A DNA stretch of 64,000 bases from Crocinitomicaceae bacterium. GTDB lineage: Bacteria; Bacteroidota; Bacteroidia; Flavobacteriales_D; Crocinitomicaceae. Shown piece after piece: positions 34,883 to 44,147 of the stretch. The translations under genes and the position numbers were made by a program. The stretch covers positions 42,495-106,494 of the forward strand of contig PAQM01000022.1 of assembly GCA_002709305.1 (NCBI GenBank). The letters run 5' to 3'. The notes below the pieces were generated by a model. The model worked only from the letters and a program-made list of their open reading frames with translations, had not been told where the DNA came from and did no database searches. Numbering within the stretch: the first letter of the stretch is position 1; each line of letters begins with the position of its first letter.

Positions 34883-35260
34883 ATGAAAAAATTAAAGTTT
34901 TTTAAAGGAAACGACACTTTCTTTTGGAAAGAGATAACAAAACCGGAAGAATTAGAAGAGGTTTTAAACAAAAAAATCGACCAACCAATATTATTGTTTA
35001 AACACAGTACTCGTTGTGGTGTTTCTTTAACAGCTTTAAAGGGTTTTGAGAGGGAGTGGTCTCAAGAAAAGATAAAAGGTGAATGTTATTATCTTGACCT
35101 TTTAAGATACAGGGAATTATCAGACCAAACAGCCTGTTTTACAGGAATTAAGCACGAGTCTCCACAGTTAATTGTTTTTCATAAAGGAAAGGTTGTTTAT
35201 AGCGACTCACATTCTTCTATAAAAGTGGAGGAACTCAAGAAAAAAATAGACACAAAATGA
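34883..35260 (+). CDS. ytxJ: Bacilliredoxin-like protein YtxJ
   Basis: 125-residue thioredoxin-fold protein of the YtxJ family (bacillithiol-system redox protein). The active-site segment is LLFKHSTRCGVSLTALKGF with a single Cys (monothiol type), and the C-terminal strand has ESPQLIVFHKGKVVYSDSH with the cis-Pro. It would remove bacillithiol from mixed disulfides, if this organism makes bacillithiol. Follows pheS by 5 nt and overlaps the next gene by 4 nt. Confidence 0.88.
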   Translation: MKKLKFFKGNDTFFWKEITKPEELEEVLNKKIDQPILLFKHSTRCGVSLTALKGFEREWSQEKIKGECYYLDLLRYRELSDQTACFTGIKHESPQLIVFHKGKVVYSDSHSSIKVEELKKKIDTK

Positions 35261-36378
35261 TAAAAAAAACCCTTATTGTTTTAGGTGCTTTTTGTTTTGT
35301 TTTGGTTATAATTTATCCAGTTATAAAAACAGAAAAAATAGAAGAAAAAACAAATAAAAAAAAGAACCCAACAAGATATACTTTTCAAGGAAGCTCTAAC
35401 GATTATATTTCAGTTTATCATAATGATCAAGCTGAATTAAAAATAATCGTTGACACTTCTTCTGTCAAAAAAATGGAGCTGTATTACAACGATTCTCTTA
35501 TAAAAAAATGGATAAAACCAAAAGAAAAAGAGACGTTTTTGTTTACCCCAGGAATATTTGGTGTAGGATTGAAAAAACTAAATATACTTTCTGTTTTAAA
35601 TGATGGAGAAAAATTTATAGATAATAAATTGGTGACGGTTTTTTCCGGTATTAATCCAGAAAAAAAAGTAACAAAAATAAAAAAGAAACATCCACACAAC
35701 CCCCAAAACTTCACTCAAGGTTTAGAGTTTTATAAAGGCGAGCTTTTTGAGGGTACAGGTGACCCTGGTGACCAAGGAAATTCTTTTCTTGCTTCAATTG
35801 ATTTAAAGACAGGCACTACTAAAGAAAGAAAAGACTTGGGTCGTGGTTTTTTTGGAGAGGGTATAACAATATTAGATGACAGGGCATATCAATTAACATG
35901 GAAAAATCAAAAATGTTTTGTTTATGATTTGAAGCAAGGATTTGAATTACAAAAAGAATATAACTATACAGGAGAGGGGTGGGGGTTATGTAATAATGGT
36001 GAAATGTTAATAATGTCAAATGGCACCCAAAGACTCACCTTTAGAAATCCTGAGACATTCGAAATAACAAAAGAAATAGAGGTGTATAACAACAAAGGAC
36101 CAATTAACTATATAAACGAATTAGAGTTTATTCAGGGAAAAATATACGCAAACGTTTGGACCAAAAATATAGTTGTTGTTATCGATCCTGAAACAGGAAT
36201 AGTCTTACAAGAAATAGATGCAACAAACTTAAAAAATGAAGGTCAAGGTTTTTCAGGTGGTGTGCTTAATGGAATAGCACACAATAAAGAAACAAACAAA
36301 ACATATATGACAGGAAAAAACTGGAGTGGTTTACTTGAGGTTGAGTTTGTTGAGTATAATAGAAATATTGAGGAATAA
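35257..36378 (+). CDS. Glutaminyl-peptide cyclotransferase
   Basis: 373 residues. N-terminal membrane anchor (TLIVLGAFCFVLVIIYPVI), then an Ig-like segment of about 100 residues, then a five-bladed propeller of the plant/bacterial glutaminyl cyclase family: HNPQNFTQGLEFYKGELFEGTGDPG, GEGITILDDRAYQLTW, YTGEGWGLCNNGEMLIMSNG, INELEFIQGKIYANVW, GVLNGIAHN. It forms pyroglutamate at peptide N-termini in the periplasm. N-terminal pyroglutamate is known on type IX cargo in Bacteroidota, so a link to the cargo proteins in this window is plausible. Confidence 0.92.
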   Translation: MIKKTLIVLGAFCFVLVIIYPVIKTEKIEEKTNKKKNPTRYTFQGSSNDYISVYHNDQAELKIIVDTSSVKKMELYYNDSLIKKWIKPKEKETFLFTPGIFGVGLKKLNILSVLNDGEKFIDNKLVTVFSGINPEKKVTKIKKKHPHNPQNFTQGLEFYKGELFEGTGDPGDQGNSFLASIDLKTGTTKERKDLGRGFFGEGITILDDRAYQLTWKNQKCFVYDLKQGFELQKEYNYTGEGWGLCNNGEMLIMSNGTQRLTFRNPETFEITKEIEVYNNKGPINYINELEFIQGKIYANVWTKNIVVVIDPETGIVLQEIDATNLKNEGQGFSGGVLNGIAHNKETNKTYMTGKNWSGLLEVEFVEYNRNIEE

Positions 36379-36382
36379 AAGA

Positions 36383-37063
36383 TTATTTTACCTCAGAAAG
36401 TTCTTTTATTGTGCCTTCTTGAACAGACAAAAGTCTTCCAGGAAAAGCTTTTATTATAGATAAATCATGTGTCGCCATCAATATCGCAGCATTTTGTTCT
36501 TTTGATACAGCAATCAACAACTGCATAATCTCTTCAGATGTTTCTGGGTCTAAATTTCCTGTTGGCTCGTCTGCAAGTATTAATTTGGGTTTGTTTAAAA
36601 GCGCTCGTGCAATAGACACTCTTTGTTGTTCACCACCAGACAAAGCAAAAGGCATTGTGTTGGTTTTATTTTTAAGACCAACTAAACTTAAAACTTCTTC
36701 AGCTCTTTTTTTCATTAGTGATCTATTCTTCCAGCCAGAAGCCCCCATCACAAAAAGAAGATTACTTAAAACAGATCGGTCTGTAAGCAATTGAAAGTCT
36801 TGAAAAACAATCCCTAAAGACCGTCTTAAGTTGGGAATATTACGTTTTTTCAATTTGTTTAAATTGAACCCAGAAATAGTTCCCACACCTTTTTTTAGTG
36901 TGAGCTCACCATAAAGTGCTTTAAGAAAACTACTTTTACCAGCTCCGGTTTTTCCAATAATATATACAAGTTCTGTTTCTTTGATATCAACGTTGATATC
37001 ACAAAGCACAGGTTTGTTGTTTTGCCAAATTTCACCAGAAGTAATATTTATTACACTATTCAC
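36383..37063 (-). CDS. ftsE: Cell-division ABC ATPase FtsE
   Basis: 226 residues. ATPase of the FtsEX complex that controls cell-wall hydrolases at the septum. Walker A GKTGAGKSS, Q-loop FQDF, signature LSGGEQQ, Walker B LILADEPTGN, H-loop THD. I chose the GTG at 37063 (MNSVINITSGEIW...), which aligns with the usual FtsE N-terminus. The open frame extends to ATG 37207, but those 48 residues are hydrophobic, unlike FtsE, and overlap the divergent gene's promoter. No ftsX next to it. Confidence 0.9.
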   Translation of the reverse strand: MNSVINITSGEIWQNNKPVLCDINVDIKETELVYIIGKTGAGKSSFLKALYGELTLKKGVGTISGFNLNKLKKRNIPNLRRSLGIVFQDFQLLTDRSVLSNLLFVMGASGWKNRSLMKKRAEEVLSLVGLKNKTNTMPFALSGGEQQRVSIARALLNKPKLILADEPTGNLDPETSEEIMQLLIAVSKEQNAAILMATHDLSIIKAFPGRLLSVQEGTIKELSEVK

Positions 37064-37186
37064 TATTAACTTTTTTGTAAAGTTGGTGAATATGAGACCA
37101 AGAATTGAAAGAGACAATAAAATAATCTTAACAAAAATGCGTTTAAAACTTTTGCAAACCCTCTCCATATAGCAAATCAGGTGAAT

Positions 37187-37194
37187 TAATTTTG
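37187..37194 (+). promoter_or_regulatory. -7 promoter element that decides the giant TPR gene start
   Basis: TAATTTTG lies 2 nt before the in-frame ATG 37197 and 20 nt before ATG 37215. Transcription would begin near 37201, after the first ATG, so the second is the likely start. Confidence 0.5.
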
Positions 37195-37214
37195 CTATGC
37201 AAAACACAGTGTTA

Positions 37215-40200
37215 ATGAGTAAGTATTTATTTCTTTTTATAATTCAAATTAACTTTTTTGTTTTTACACAAACATCAGAGAGATATAATAGCGATTATAA
37301 GAAGTATTACCGTGCAGAAAAACTCTTTCAAAAAGAACAATTTGGTGCGGCTCGAAAGGAGTTTAGGGCGTTTATTAATGGTTTTAATGATTTTAATAAT
37401 CCAATGTTCATTAAAGCGCTTTATTATGAGGGACTTTCAGCTTTATATTTGTATAACAATGATGCGATAGTTTTATTACAAGAATTTAATTTACGTTATC
37501 CGGAGAATATTTTTAAAAAAGAAATATGGTTTAAATTTGGAAAGCACTATTATTCGAGGAAAAAATATAAAGAGGCGTTAATTTGGTTTAATAAACTTGA
37601 CCCACAAGACATTAACTCTAAACAGAAAGAAGAGCTTCTTTTTAAGAAAGGATATTCATTTTTTAAAGAGGGCAATATAGAGTTGGCGAGAAGTTTTTTT
37701 TATGATGTGAAGGATGGTGAGACTCAATATGCAGAACCATCATTATATTACTATTCACACATTGCTTATCAAAACAAAAAATACCAACTTGCACTAAATG
37801 GTTTTTTAAAACTTGAAAAGAGTGAAAAATTCTCAAGCGTTGTCCCTTACTACATAACACAAATATATTATTTGCAAAAAAAATATGAGGAAGTAACTTT
37901 ATATACATCAAGTTTTGTTGGAGACAAGAATGTTTTTAACAGAAAAGACCTTAATTATTTAATAGGAGACGCCTTTTATAGAATAAAAAAATATGATGAG
38001 GCTATTCCTTATTTTGAAAAACATAATAAATCTTCAAAAACAACAAGAGAAGAAGACTATTGCCTTGGTTATTCTTATTTTAAAGCTGGTTTATACGAAA
38101 AAGCAATAACTGTTTTTGATAAAATAAAAGAGGCAGAAGACTCTTTAGGCCAGGTGGTATACTACCACATTGCTGAAGCATCCTTAAAAATAAACAAAAT
38201 AGAGTCTGCTCGTTCTGCTTTTCAAGGAGCAGCAGCAACTAACTTAAATATCGACATACAAGAAGATGCGCTTTATAATTATGCCATTTTATCTTATGAG
38301 TTAGATATGAACCCATATAATCAGGCAGTAGAGGCTTTTGAGTTATATTTGAACAAGTTTCCAGGCTCTGAAAGAAACGAGGATATTTACCAATATTTAG
38401 TGAGTGTTTATATGAACACAAATGATTATGAGAAGGCTTTGTCTTCTTTAGACAAACTGTTAAATAAGGATGTTCGTTTAAAATCAGTATATCAACAAGT
38501 TTGTTTCAATCAAGGCGTTAGCTTGTTTTTGTCTTCAAATTTTAGCGGTGCAATATCTTCATTTGAACTAGTTCAAAAGTATCCTATAGACCAAGACCTT
38601 ATAGCGGAGTCTTTGTTCTGGAAAGCGGATGCAAACTATAGGCTAAAAAATTATAATAAGGCGATTAAACAATATAAGCTCTTTCTTCTTTCTAAATCGC
38701 TAAACCACCTTGATTTACATCGAGAAGCAAAATACAATATTGGTTATGCGTATTTAAATATGGAAGAACAAAAAAAATCGATAGAGTTCTTTAGGTTGTA
38801 TATCCAATCAAAACCAGAAAACAAAAAGAAAAAAGCGGATGCATTAATGAGAGTTGCAGACGCCTATTATGTTTTAAAAGAAAACAATCAGGCTGTAAAA
38901 TATTATAAAAAAGCTTTAGAGCTAAACCAGGAAGGGTTAGATCGAGCGTTCTTTTATTTAGGTAAAACATATGGTTATATGGGGCAACCAGAAAACAAAA
39001 TAAAAGAAATGTCAGAGGTTATAAATAACTACAAAAATTCTAAATATTTAAAAACGTGTGTATATGAGGTTGCAGAAACACATAATTCAGAAGGAGACCT
39101 ATTAAAAGCATTAAACTATTACAATAAAATCATTAATGATTACCCCTCATCTTCTTTGGTTTTATCCTCGAGAATTAATGTTGCTGACATTTACTTTAAG
39201 CAAGGCGAAAATGAGAAGGCTGAAAAAGAATATTTTAACTTATTAGAGAATTTCTCCTTACAAGGAGATGTTTGTGAAAAATCTGTTCGAGGGTTGGTGG
39301 ATATATATAAGAACAAAAAAAAACTAGAAAAAATAGACCAATTAGTCTCTCAATATGAATGTGCAAACATAACTTCTATTGAGCAAGAAGACATGTATTA
39401 TTTACCAGCAATGGAAAAATATGAAGACAGTTCTTATCAAGAATCACTTGAGCTGTTTGAAAAGTATTTGGAAAGATATTCTTCTGGTAGATATTCAAAT
39501 GAGGTTAAAATTTATTTAGCCAACTCATATTATGCACTAAAAGATTTTGATAAAGCAATTTCTATTTATAAAGAGTCTTTGGAAGGAGAGAACAGTTTTT
39601 TTACTGAACTTTCTGCTGCTAGAGTTTCCAAGCATTTATATAACGAAGGATTATATGAGGAGGCAATACCCTATTACGAAAAGCTAGAAGAAGTTAGTTC
39701 AACACCAGAAATTATTGCTAATGCTAACGTAGGGCTAATGAGAAGTTCTTTTTTAACGGAAAAATGGCATAAAACAATCTCCTATTCAGAGAAAGTTCTA
39801 AAAAAGTTAAATTTAAAAAAGTCAATAGAAATAGAGGCAAATTATGCTTTAGGAATAGCAAACTTCAAAACAGAGAGTTACGACAAGGCAAAGCCACACT
39901 TGTTTTGGGTTGTAGAGAATACGTCAACAGAAAAATCAGCAGAGTCTAGATATATTTTAGCAGAAATTTTCTTTATTCAGTCTCTTTATGAAGAATCAAA
40001 TAATGAGATAACAAAACTAATAAAACAAAAACCATCATATAACTATTGGATAGCTAAAGCCTTAATCTTAAAGTCTAAGGTTTTAATTATTCAAGATGAA
40101 CTATTTCAATCAGAAGAAAACCTAAAATCAATAATAGAGCACTATCCTGTTTCTGATGACGGTATTATGGTTGAGGCTAATGAGTTGTGGAATGAGTTAA

Positions 40201-40271
40201 TGCAATTAAAAGAAGAAGAAAAAGAAATTATTAAAGAAAAAGAAATAGAAGTAGAGATAAGAGATGAATAA
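37215..40271 (+). CDS. Giant tetratricopeptide-repeat protein
   Basis: 1018 residues with a signal peptide (MSKYLFLFIIQINFFVFTQ) and about 25 TPR/YbgF-like repeats spanning almost the whole chain (for example YYRAEKLFQKEQFGAARKEF, YDEAIPYFEKHNKS, YEKALSSLDKLLNK, YNKAIKQYKLFLL). The C-terminal tail is KE-rich. It is probably a periplasmic or outer-membrane scaffold. It is followed immediately by an outer-membrane barrel gene and divergent from ftsE. The start at 37215 is preferred because of the -7 element at 37187. Confidence 0.87.
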   Translation: MSKYLFLFIIQINFFVFTQTSERYNSDYKKYYRAEKLFQKEQFGAARKEFRAFINGFNDFNNPMFIKALYYEGLSALYLYNNDAIVLLQEFNLRYPENIFKKEIWFKFGKHYYSRKKYKEALIWFNKLDPQDINSKQKEELLFKKGYSFFKEGNIELARSFFYDVKDGETQYAEPSLYYYSHIAYQNKKYQLALNGFLKLEKSEKFSSVVPYYITQIYYLQKKYEEVTLYTSSFVGDKNVFNRKDLNYLIGDAFYRIKKYDEAIPYFEKHNKSSKTTREEDYCLGYSYFKAGLYEKAITVFDKIKEAEDSLGQVVYYHIAEASLKINKIESARSAFQGAAATNLNIDIQEDALYNYAILSYELDMNPYNQAVEAFELYLNKFPGSERNEDIYQYLVSVYMNTNDYEKALSSLDKLLNKDVRLKSVYQQVCFNQGVSLFLSSNFSGAISSFELVQKYPIDQDLIAESLFWKADANYRLKNYNKAIKQYKLFLLSKSLNHLDLHREAKYNIGYAYLNMEEQKKSIEFFRLYIQSKPENKKKKADALMRVADAYYVLKENNQAVKYYKKALELNQEGLDRAFFYLGKTYGYMGQPENKIKEMSEVINNYKNSKYLKTCVYEVAETHNSEGDLLKALNYYNKIINDYPSSSLVLSSRINVADIYFKQGENEKAEKEYFNLLENFSLQGDVCEKSVRGLVDIYKNKKKLEKIDQLVSQYECANITSIEQEDMYYLPAMEKYEDSSYQESLELFEKYLERYSSGRYSNEVKIYLANSYYALKDFDKAISIYKESLEGENSFFTELSAARVSKHLYNEGLYEEAIPYYEKLEEVSSTPEIIANANVGLMRSSFLTEKWHKTISYSEKVLKKLNLKKSIEIEANYALGIANFKTESYDKAKPHLFWVVENTSTEKSAESRYILAEIFFIQSLYEESNNEITKLIKQKPSYNYWIAKALILKSKVLIIQDELFQSEENLKSIIEHYPVSDDGIMVEANELWNELMQLKEEEKEIIKEKEIEVEIRDE

Positions 40272-40272
40272 T

Positions 40273-41976
40273 ATGAAAAACATATTTACATTGACGTTTG
40301 TTTTATGCGCACACTTTTTGTTTGCACAAAAAGAGGTTGTTTTAATAGCTCTAGGGGATCGTTCTATCGAGACGCCTGAAAGAATTTCTTCCTCTCCAAA
40401 ATTTAATGATACAATGGTAAGACCACTAAGCATAAAATATCCCTTACTTTCATTAAAACACCAAACATCAACCTCCTTTGAGGAAATAAACCCAGCATCA
40501 ATTAAGACCATAGATAAACTCACTCAACTATATAAAACATATGCTAAAATTGGTGTTGGGACAGAACTTATGCCTATAGCCGAGGTGTTTTTCGATTCAG
40601 ATAGGTCTAAAAAATACACCTATGGTGTCCATGTAAAACATCTTAGTTCATTTGGTAATATAAAAGACTATGCGACATCAACTTTTGATCGAACACAGAC
40701 ACTGCTTTGTGGAGGAATAAAAGAGAAAAAATATAATTTTAATGGAAAGATTCATTATAACAATCAAGGGCTTCATTATTATGGTGTTTCAGACACCCTA
40801 GGGTTAATACGAGACAGTATTGCACAGAGGTATAGTGATTTTGGTTTTAATACCATTTTTAAGTCGTTTAAAAAAGACAGTGTTAGCCTTAATTATAAAA
40901 TTGAACTTTCTTATAATAATTATGGCTCTAAAAAGCCAAAACAAAAAAACAGTCAAGAGTGGCGTGCTCGAGAAAATTTTTTCGGCCTAAAAACAAGTGC
41001 TTGGTATAAATTAAATAAAGAGACATACGCAGTTGATTTAAATATGATTTATAATGGTTATCGGTATGGAAACTTTAACGATAGCTCTCCTTTTTTCGGA
41101 GAAGGAATTAGATCCGATAATACTGTCCTTAGTTTAAAACCAAACATAACAACTACACTAAAAGAAAGTCGATTTAGAGCAATGATTGGTCTAGATTTAA
41201 CCTTTGACTTTCACAATAAAACCAAAGTATATTTATTCCCTTTAGCAGAATTAAAGTATAGTATGTTTAATGACATATTTATTCCTTATGCAGGTGTAAG
41301 GGGGGGGGTTTCTCAGACAACATTTAAAAATCTAACGCAGGAAAATGAATTTTTATTATCAAACATAAACTTAAAAAATGAAAAAACCCCAATCGAGTTT
41401 TTTGGAGGAATAAAAGGGACACTAAGCAAAAAGGTTAGCTTTAGCACAAGTGTTCGTTTTGTTAACACTCGCGATAAAGCACTATACATTATAGACACAA
41501 TAAATACTATTAGAAATAAATTTAAAGTTATTTATGATACAATTAATTTAACATCTATTAATGCTTCTATTTCTTATCAAGAAAACGAAAAGCTTAAAAT
41601 AGACCTTTTGGGAAGGTTTAATTCTTATTCTCTTTTAAATAACTCATACGCCTGGAATCTTCCAAGGCTAGAGTTTTTAATTAAAGGATCTTATAATTTG
41701 TTTGATAAATTTTTATTTCAACTAGACGTCACACTTGAAGAAGGCAGGAAATCACTTGTTTATGAGTCAGGGCCAAATGTTTTTGAAGAAAACGGCCAGT
41801 ATATTCAAGAGCTTGGGTTTATAGCAGATTTAAATTTAAGTATAGAGTATCGATACAATAAGCGTATATCTGCGTTTTTAGAGCTTAATAATTTTGCCTC
41901 TCAAAGATATCAAAGATGGTATAATATGCCTGTTCAAGCCTTTCAATTTTTAGGCGGATTAACATTTAGGTTTTAA
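40273..41976 (+). CDS. Outer-membrane beta-barrel (TonB-receptor-like) protein
   Basis: 567 residues with a signal peptide (ending HFLFAQ). Alternating amphipathic strands run through the protein (YTYGVHVKHLSSF, RFRAMIGLDLTFDF, VSFSTSVRFVNTRD, KRISAFLELNNFASQRYQRWYNMP), and it ends in FLGGLTFRF with the terminal Phe typical of barrels. No plug domain or TonB box seen, so it is barrel-only. ATG 40273 directly follows the TPR stop; ATG 40264 in the same frame is possible. The adjacency suggests that barrel and TPR scaffold form a complex. Confidence 0.82.
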   Translation: MKNIFTLTFVLCAHFLFAQKEVVLIALGDRSIETPERISSSPKFNDTMVRPLSIKYPLLSLKHQTSTSFEEINPASIKTIDKLTQLYKTYAKIGVGTELMPIAEVFFDSDRSKKYTYGVHVKHLSSFGNIKDYATSTFDRTQTLLCGGIKEKKYNFNGKIHYNNQGLHYYGVSDTLGLIRDSIAQRYSDFGFNTIFKSFKKDSVSLNYKIELSYNNYGSKKPKQKNSQEWRARENFFGLKTSAWYKLNKETYAVDLNMIYNGYRYGNFNDSSPFFGEGIRSDNTVLSLKPNITTTLKESRFRAMIGLDLTFDFHNKTKVYLFPLAELKYSMFNDIFIPYAGVRGGVSQTTFKNLTQENEFLLSNINLKNEKTPIEFFGGIKGTLSKKVSFSTSVRFVNTRDKALYIIDTINTIRNKFKVIYDTINLTSINASISYQENEKLKIDLLGRFNSYSLLNNSYAWNLPRLEFLIKGSYNLFDKFLFQLDVTLEEGRKSLVYESGPNVFEENGQYIQELGFIADLNLSIEYRYNKRISAFLELNNFASQRYQRWYNMPVQAFQFLGGLTFRF

Positions 41977-41994
41977 AATAGGATTAATACAAAA

Positions 41995-42642
41995 TTAAGC
42001 AGGGTTACTTTTTTGTTTTGGAAAGTATGTTTTTTGTCGAATTAGAATAGCAATAACCCCTATAGATATAGAAGCATCAGCGATATTCCAAATAGCTGGA
42101 AAAACTTCTTTTTCACCCAGATAAGGTACCCATTTAGGCCAATAAGCATGAAACTTAAACATATCAACAACATTACCAAAAAGAAAACCAGAATGCCTGG
42201 TTTCTATAATATAGCTACCACATTCAGTTTCTAACCCCGAACCGGGCAAATAATTAAAAACCATACATGGGTCGTATTCAAAAATAAAATCATAAAACAT
42301 AGAGTCAATTAAATTCCCAGTTGCACCCGCGAACACAAAACCAAGAATGATTAAAAACTCTAACTTTGATCCTTTTTTCAACTGTTTTACCCAATAATAA
42401 AACAATCCTATAATAGCAATGATGCGAAAAACACTTAATGCAAGCTTATGCCAGGGCTTTGTTCCGAAAGAAGTCCCAAAAGCCATTCCTTGATTTTCTA
42501 TATACTCTAATAAAAACCAATCACCAATAAGAGCGTGTGTTTCTCCAGGCGAAAAGAAGCTTTTAATATAAAGTTTTAAAAATTGATCAAGAGTCAAGAT
42601 TAATAAAACAACAAGCGTAACAGAAATTATTTTTTTTTTCAA
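41995..42642 (-). CDS. lspA: Lipoprotein signal peptidase
   Basis: 215-residue inner-membrane aspartyl protease that cleaves prolipoprotein signal peptides, needed for the many lipoproteins in this window. Four spans. Conserved DQFLKLYI, ENQGMAFG, AGATGNLIDSMFYDFIF and GNVVDMFKFH, then FPAIWNIADASISIGV carrying the second catalytic Asp. An insert of about 35 residues (EYDPCMVFNYLPGSG...) makes it longer than E. coli LspA, as is usual in Bacteroidota. Lies 6 nt after the dksA-like gene. Confidence 0.95.
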   Translation of the reverse strand: MKKKIISVTLVVLLILTLDQFLKLYIKSFFSPGETHALIGDWFLLEYIENQGMAFGTSFGTKPWHKLALSVFRIIAIIGLFYYWVKQLKKGSKLEFLIILGFVFAGATGNLIDSMFYDFIFEYDPCMVFNYLPGSGLETECGSYIIETRHSGFLFGNVVDMFKFHAYWPKWVPYLGEKEVFPAIWNIADASISIGVIAILIRQKTYFPKQKSNPA

Positions 42643-42648
42643 AGAAGG

Positions 42649-43023
42649 TTAGCTTTGTGCGTTTTTTGCTTCAATGCTTAATGTTGCATGTGGGACTAGT
42701 TTTAATCTTTCTTTTTGGATTAATTTACCTGTTGAACGGCAAATACCATATGTTTTGTTTTCGATACGAATCAAAGCATTTTTTAAGCTAGAAATAAACT
42801 TTTCTTGTCTTGCCGCAAGCTGAGCAACCTCTTCTCTAGACAATGTGTCTGAGCCATCCTCCATCATGTTAAATGTCCGCCCAGTATCATTGGTCCCATG
42901 GTCATCATTATGAGAAAGGGATCCGTTTAGTAGCTCTAAGTCCTCTTTTGCCTCAGACAATTTTTTATTTATTAAGGCTTTAAATTCCTTTAAATCGTTA
43001 TCAGAGTATCTAGTTGTTGCCAT
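42649..43023 (-). CDS. TraR/DksA-family protein with degenerate zinc finger
   Basis: 124 residues: coiled-coil hairpin (about 10-90), then YGICRSTGKLIQKERLKLVPHATLSIEAK. Only one of the four usual zinc-finger cysteines remains, as is normal for the Bacteroidota DksA-like family. Presumably binds RNA polymerase in the secondary channel as a stringent-response co-factor. Same strand as and directly upstream of lspA, a common pairing in this phylum. Confidence 0.88.
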   Translation of the reverse strand: MATTRYSDNDLKEFKALINKKLSEAKEDLELLNGSLSHNDDHGTNDTGRTFNMMEDGSDTLSREEVAQLAARQEKFISSLKNALIRIENKTYGICRSTGKLIQKERLKLVPHATLSIEAKNAQS

Positions 43024-43128
43024 AAGTCAGATTTTAATAAAAAATAAAGAAAACAATTCATTTTTTTAAATGAAAGGTAAATATAAAATACTAAAGTAAA
43101 TTAAACAATAATGAATAAATAAAAAATG

Positions 43129-43136
43129 TATCTTCG
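43129..43136 (+). promoter_or_regulatory. -7-like element (TATCTTCG) before the DUF6427 gene
   Basis: TATCTTCG is a one-base variant of TAnnTTTG and sits 5 nt before ATG 43142. If used, the mRNA starts at the initiation codon. Confidence 0.4.
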
Positions 43137-43141
43137 TTTTT

Positions 43142-44113
43142 ATGGTAAAACTTTTTTTTGGTAATAAATCTTTTGCTCTCATATTTTTGCCAGTCATTAT
43201 TATTTTGTTTTCTATTTTGAATATTTTTTTGGGACAGCAAAAAAACATAGAGGGTTCTTTTTTCGGTTTTTTTGGAAATTTATACAGTTTAAGGAGTTTT
43301 TTTTCGTATACACTCGCGCCAATTATTATTTTGATTAACAGTCTTATACTTAACAATATTTTTAATAGAAATGAATTTATGAAAAGTAATAATTTTTTCA
43401 TTTCATTCATGTATGTTGTTACAATGAGTTTTTTTTCTTCTTTCTATATTCTTGACAATTTTTTGTTAGCACAAACGGGTTTAATTTTAATGCTTTCACA
43501 AATTTTTAAACTGAGTCAAAACAAAGACGGAAGAAGATGTACTTTTAATTCGCTTTTCTTTTTTGGTATTACCTGTACGGTATACCCAATAGCTTTTTTT
43601 GGCTTCCCTTTTGTGTTTTTTATAATTAGAATTTTTCGCCCGTTTGTTTTAAGGGAGTTCTTTTTGGCTTTTATAGCCCTTTTTATACCTCTTTTATATG
43701 CAAACCTTTATTTTTTTATTTTCAGCACTTCAAAGTTTAATAGTTTGTTTTTTGTGAATTATTTAATTGAAGAATATAGTGTCATTATTGTATTGATTTC
43801 TTTTCTTTTTTTCTATTTCTTGTTAGGGATATCGAAAATTTTAAATAAGGTTCGTTCAAGTAACATAAGGCTAAAAAAACTATTCAAAGCTTTGTTTTTT
43901 ATGCTCTTCTTTTCTTTTTCCTTGGGGGGCGTGGAGTTTTTTGCATTTGAATCAACAACCAGTTTAGGGTTGCTTATTTTGCCATTAATGTTTATAATAC
44001 CCTACGCTTTTGGAGAAAAAAAAATAAATAGATTGGCCACTATAGTATATTATGGTTTCTTTTTCCTAGCATTAGGAAAGTTTTTTATACCAATTGAGTT
44101 GTTGAAGATTTAA
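43142..44113 (+). CDS. DUF6427-type membrane protein
   Basis: 323 residues with about nine membrane spans. The N-terminus (NKSFALIFLPVIIILFSILN) and the pair of features LDNFLLAQTGLILMLSQIFKLSQ and FNSLFFFGITCTVYPIAFFGFPFVFF match the DUF6427 family of Flavobacteriia. That family usually sits close to purD and uracil phosphoribosyltransferase, and purQ and purD follow here. Function unknown. Confidence 0.8.
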   Translation: MVKLFFGNKSFALIFLPVIIILFSILNIFLGQQKNIEGSFFGFFGNLYSLRSFFSYTLAPIIILINSLILNNIFNRNEFMKSNNFFISFMYVVTMSFFSSFYILDNFLLAQTGLILMLSQIFKLSQNKDGRRCTFNSLFFFGITCTVYPIAFFGFPFVFFIIRIFRPFVLREFFLAFIALFIPLLYANLYFFIFSTSKFNSLFFVNYLIEEYSVIIVLISFLFFYFLLGISKILNKVRSSNIRLKKLFKALFFMLFFSFSLGGVEFFAFESTTSLGLLILPLMFIIPYAFGEKKINRLATIVYYGFFFLALGKFFIPIELLKI

Positions 44114-44147
44114 TTATATTTATTTTGTAAAAAAAAACACATAAAAA

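Noticed and set aside
37064..37207. N-terminal extension of FtsE to ATG 37207
   Set aside because: The extra 48 residues are unlike FtsE and overlap the divergent promoter; GTG 37063 gives the normal N-terminus.
43066..43410. 114-codon minus-strand frame
   Set aside because: Covers a promoter spacer and the DUF6427 start; low-complexity shadow.
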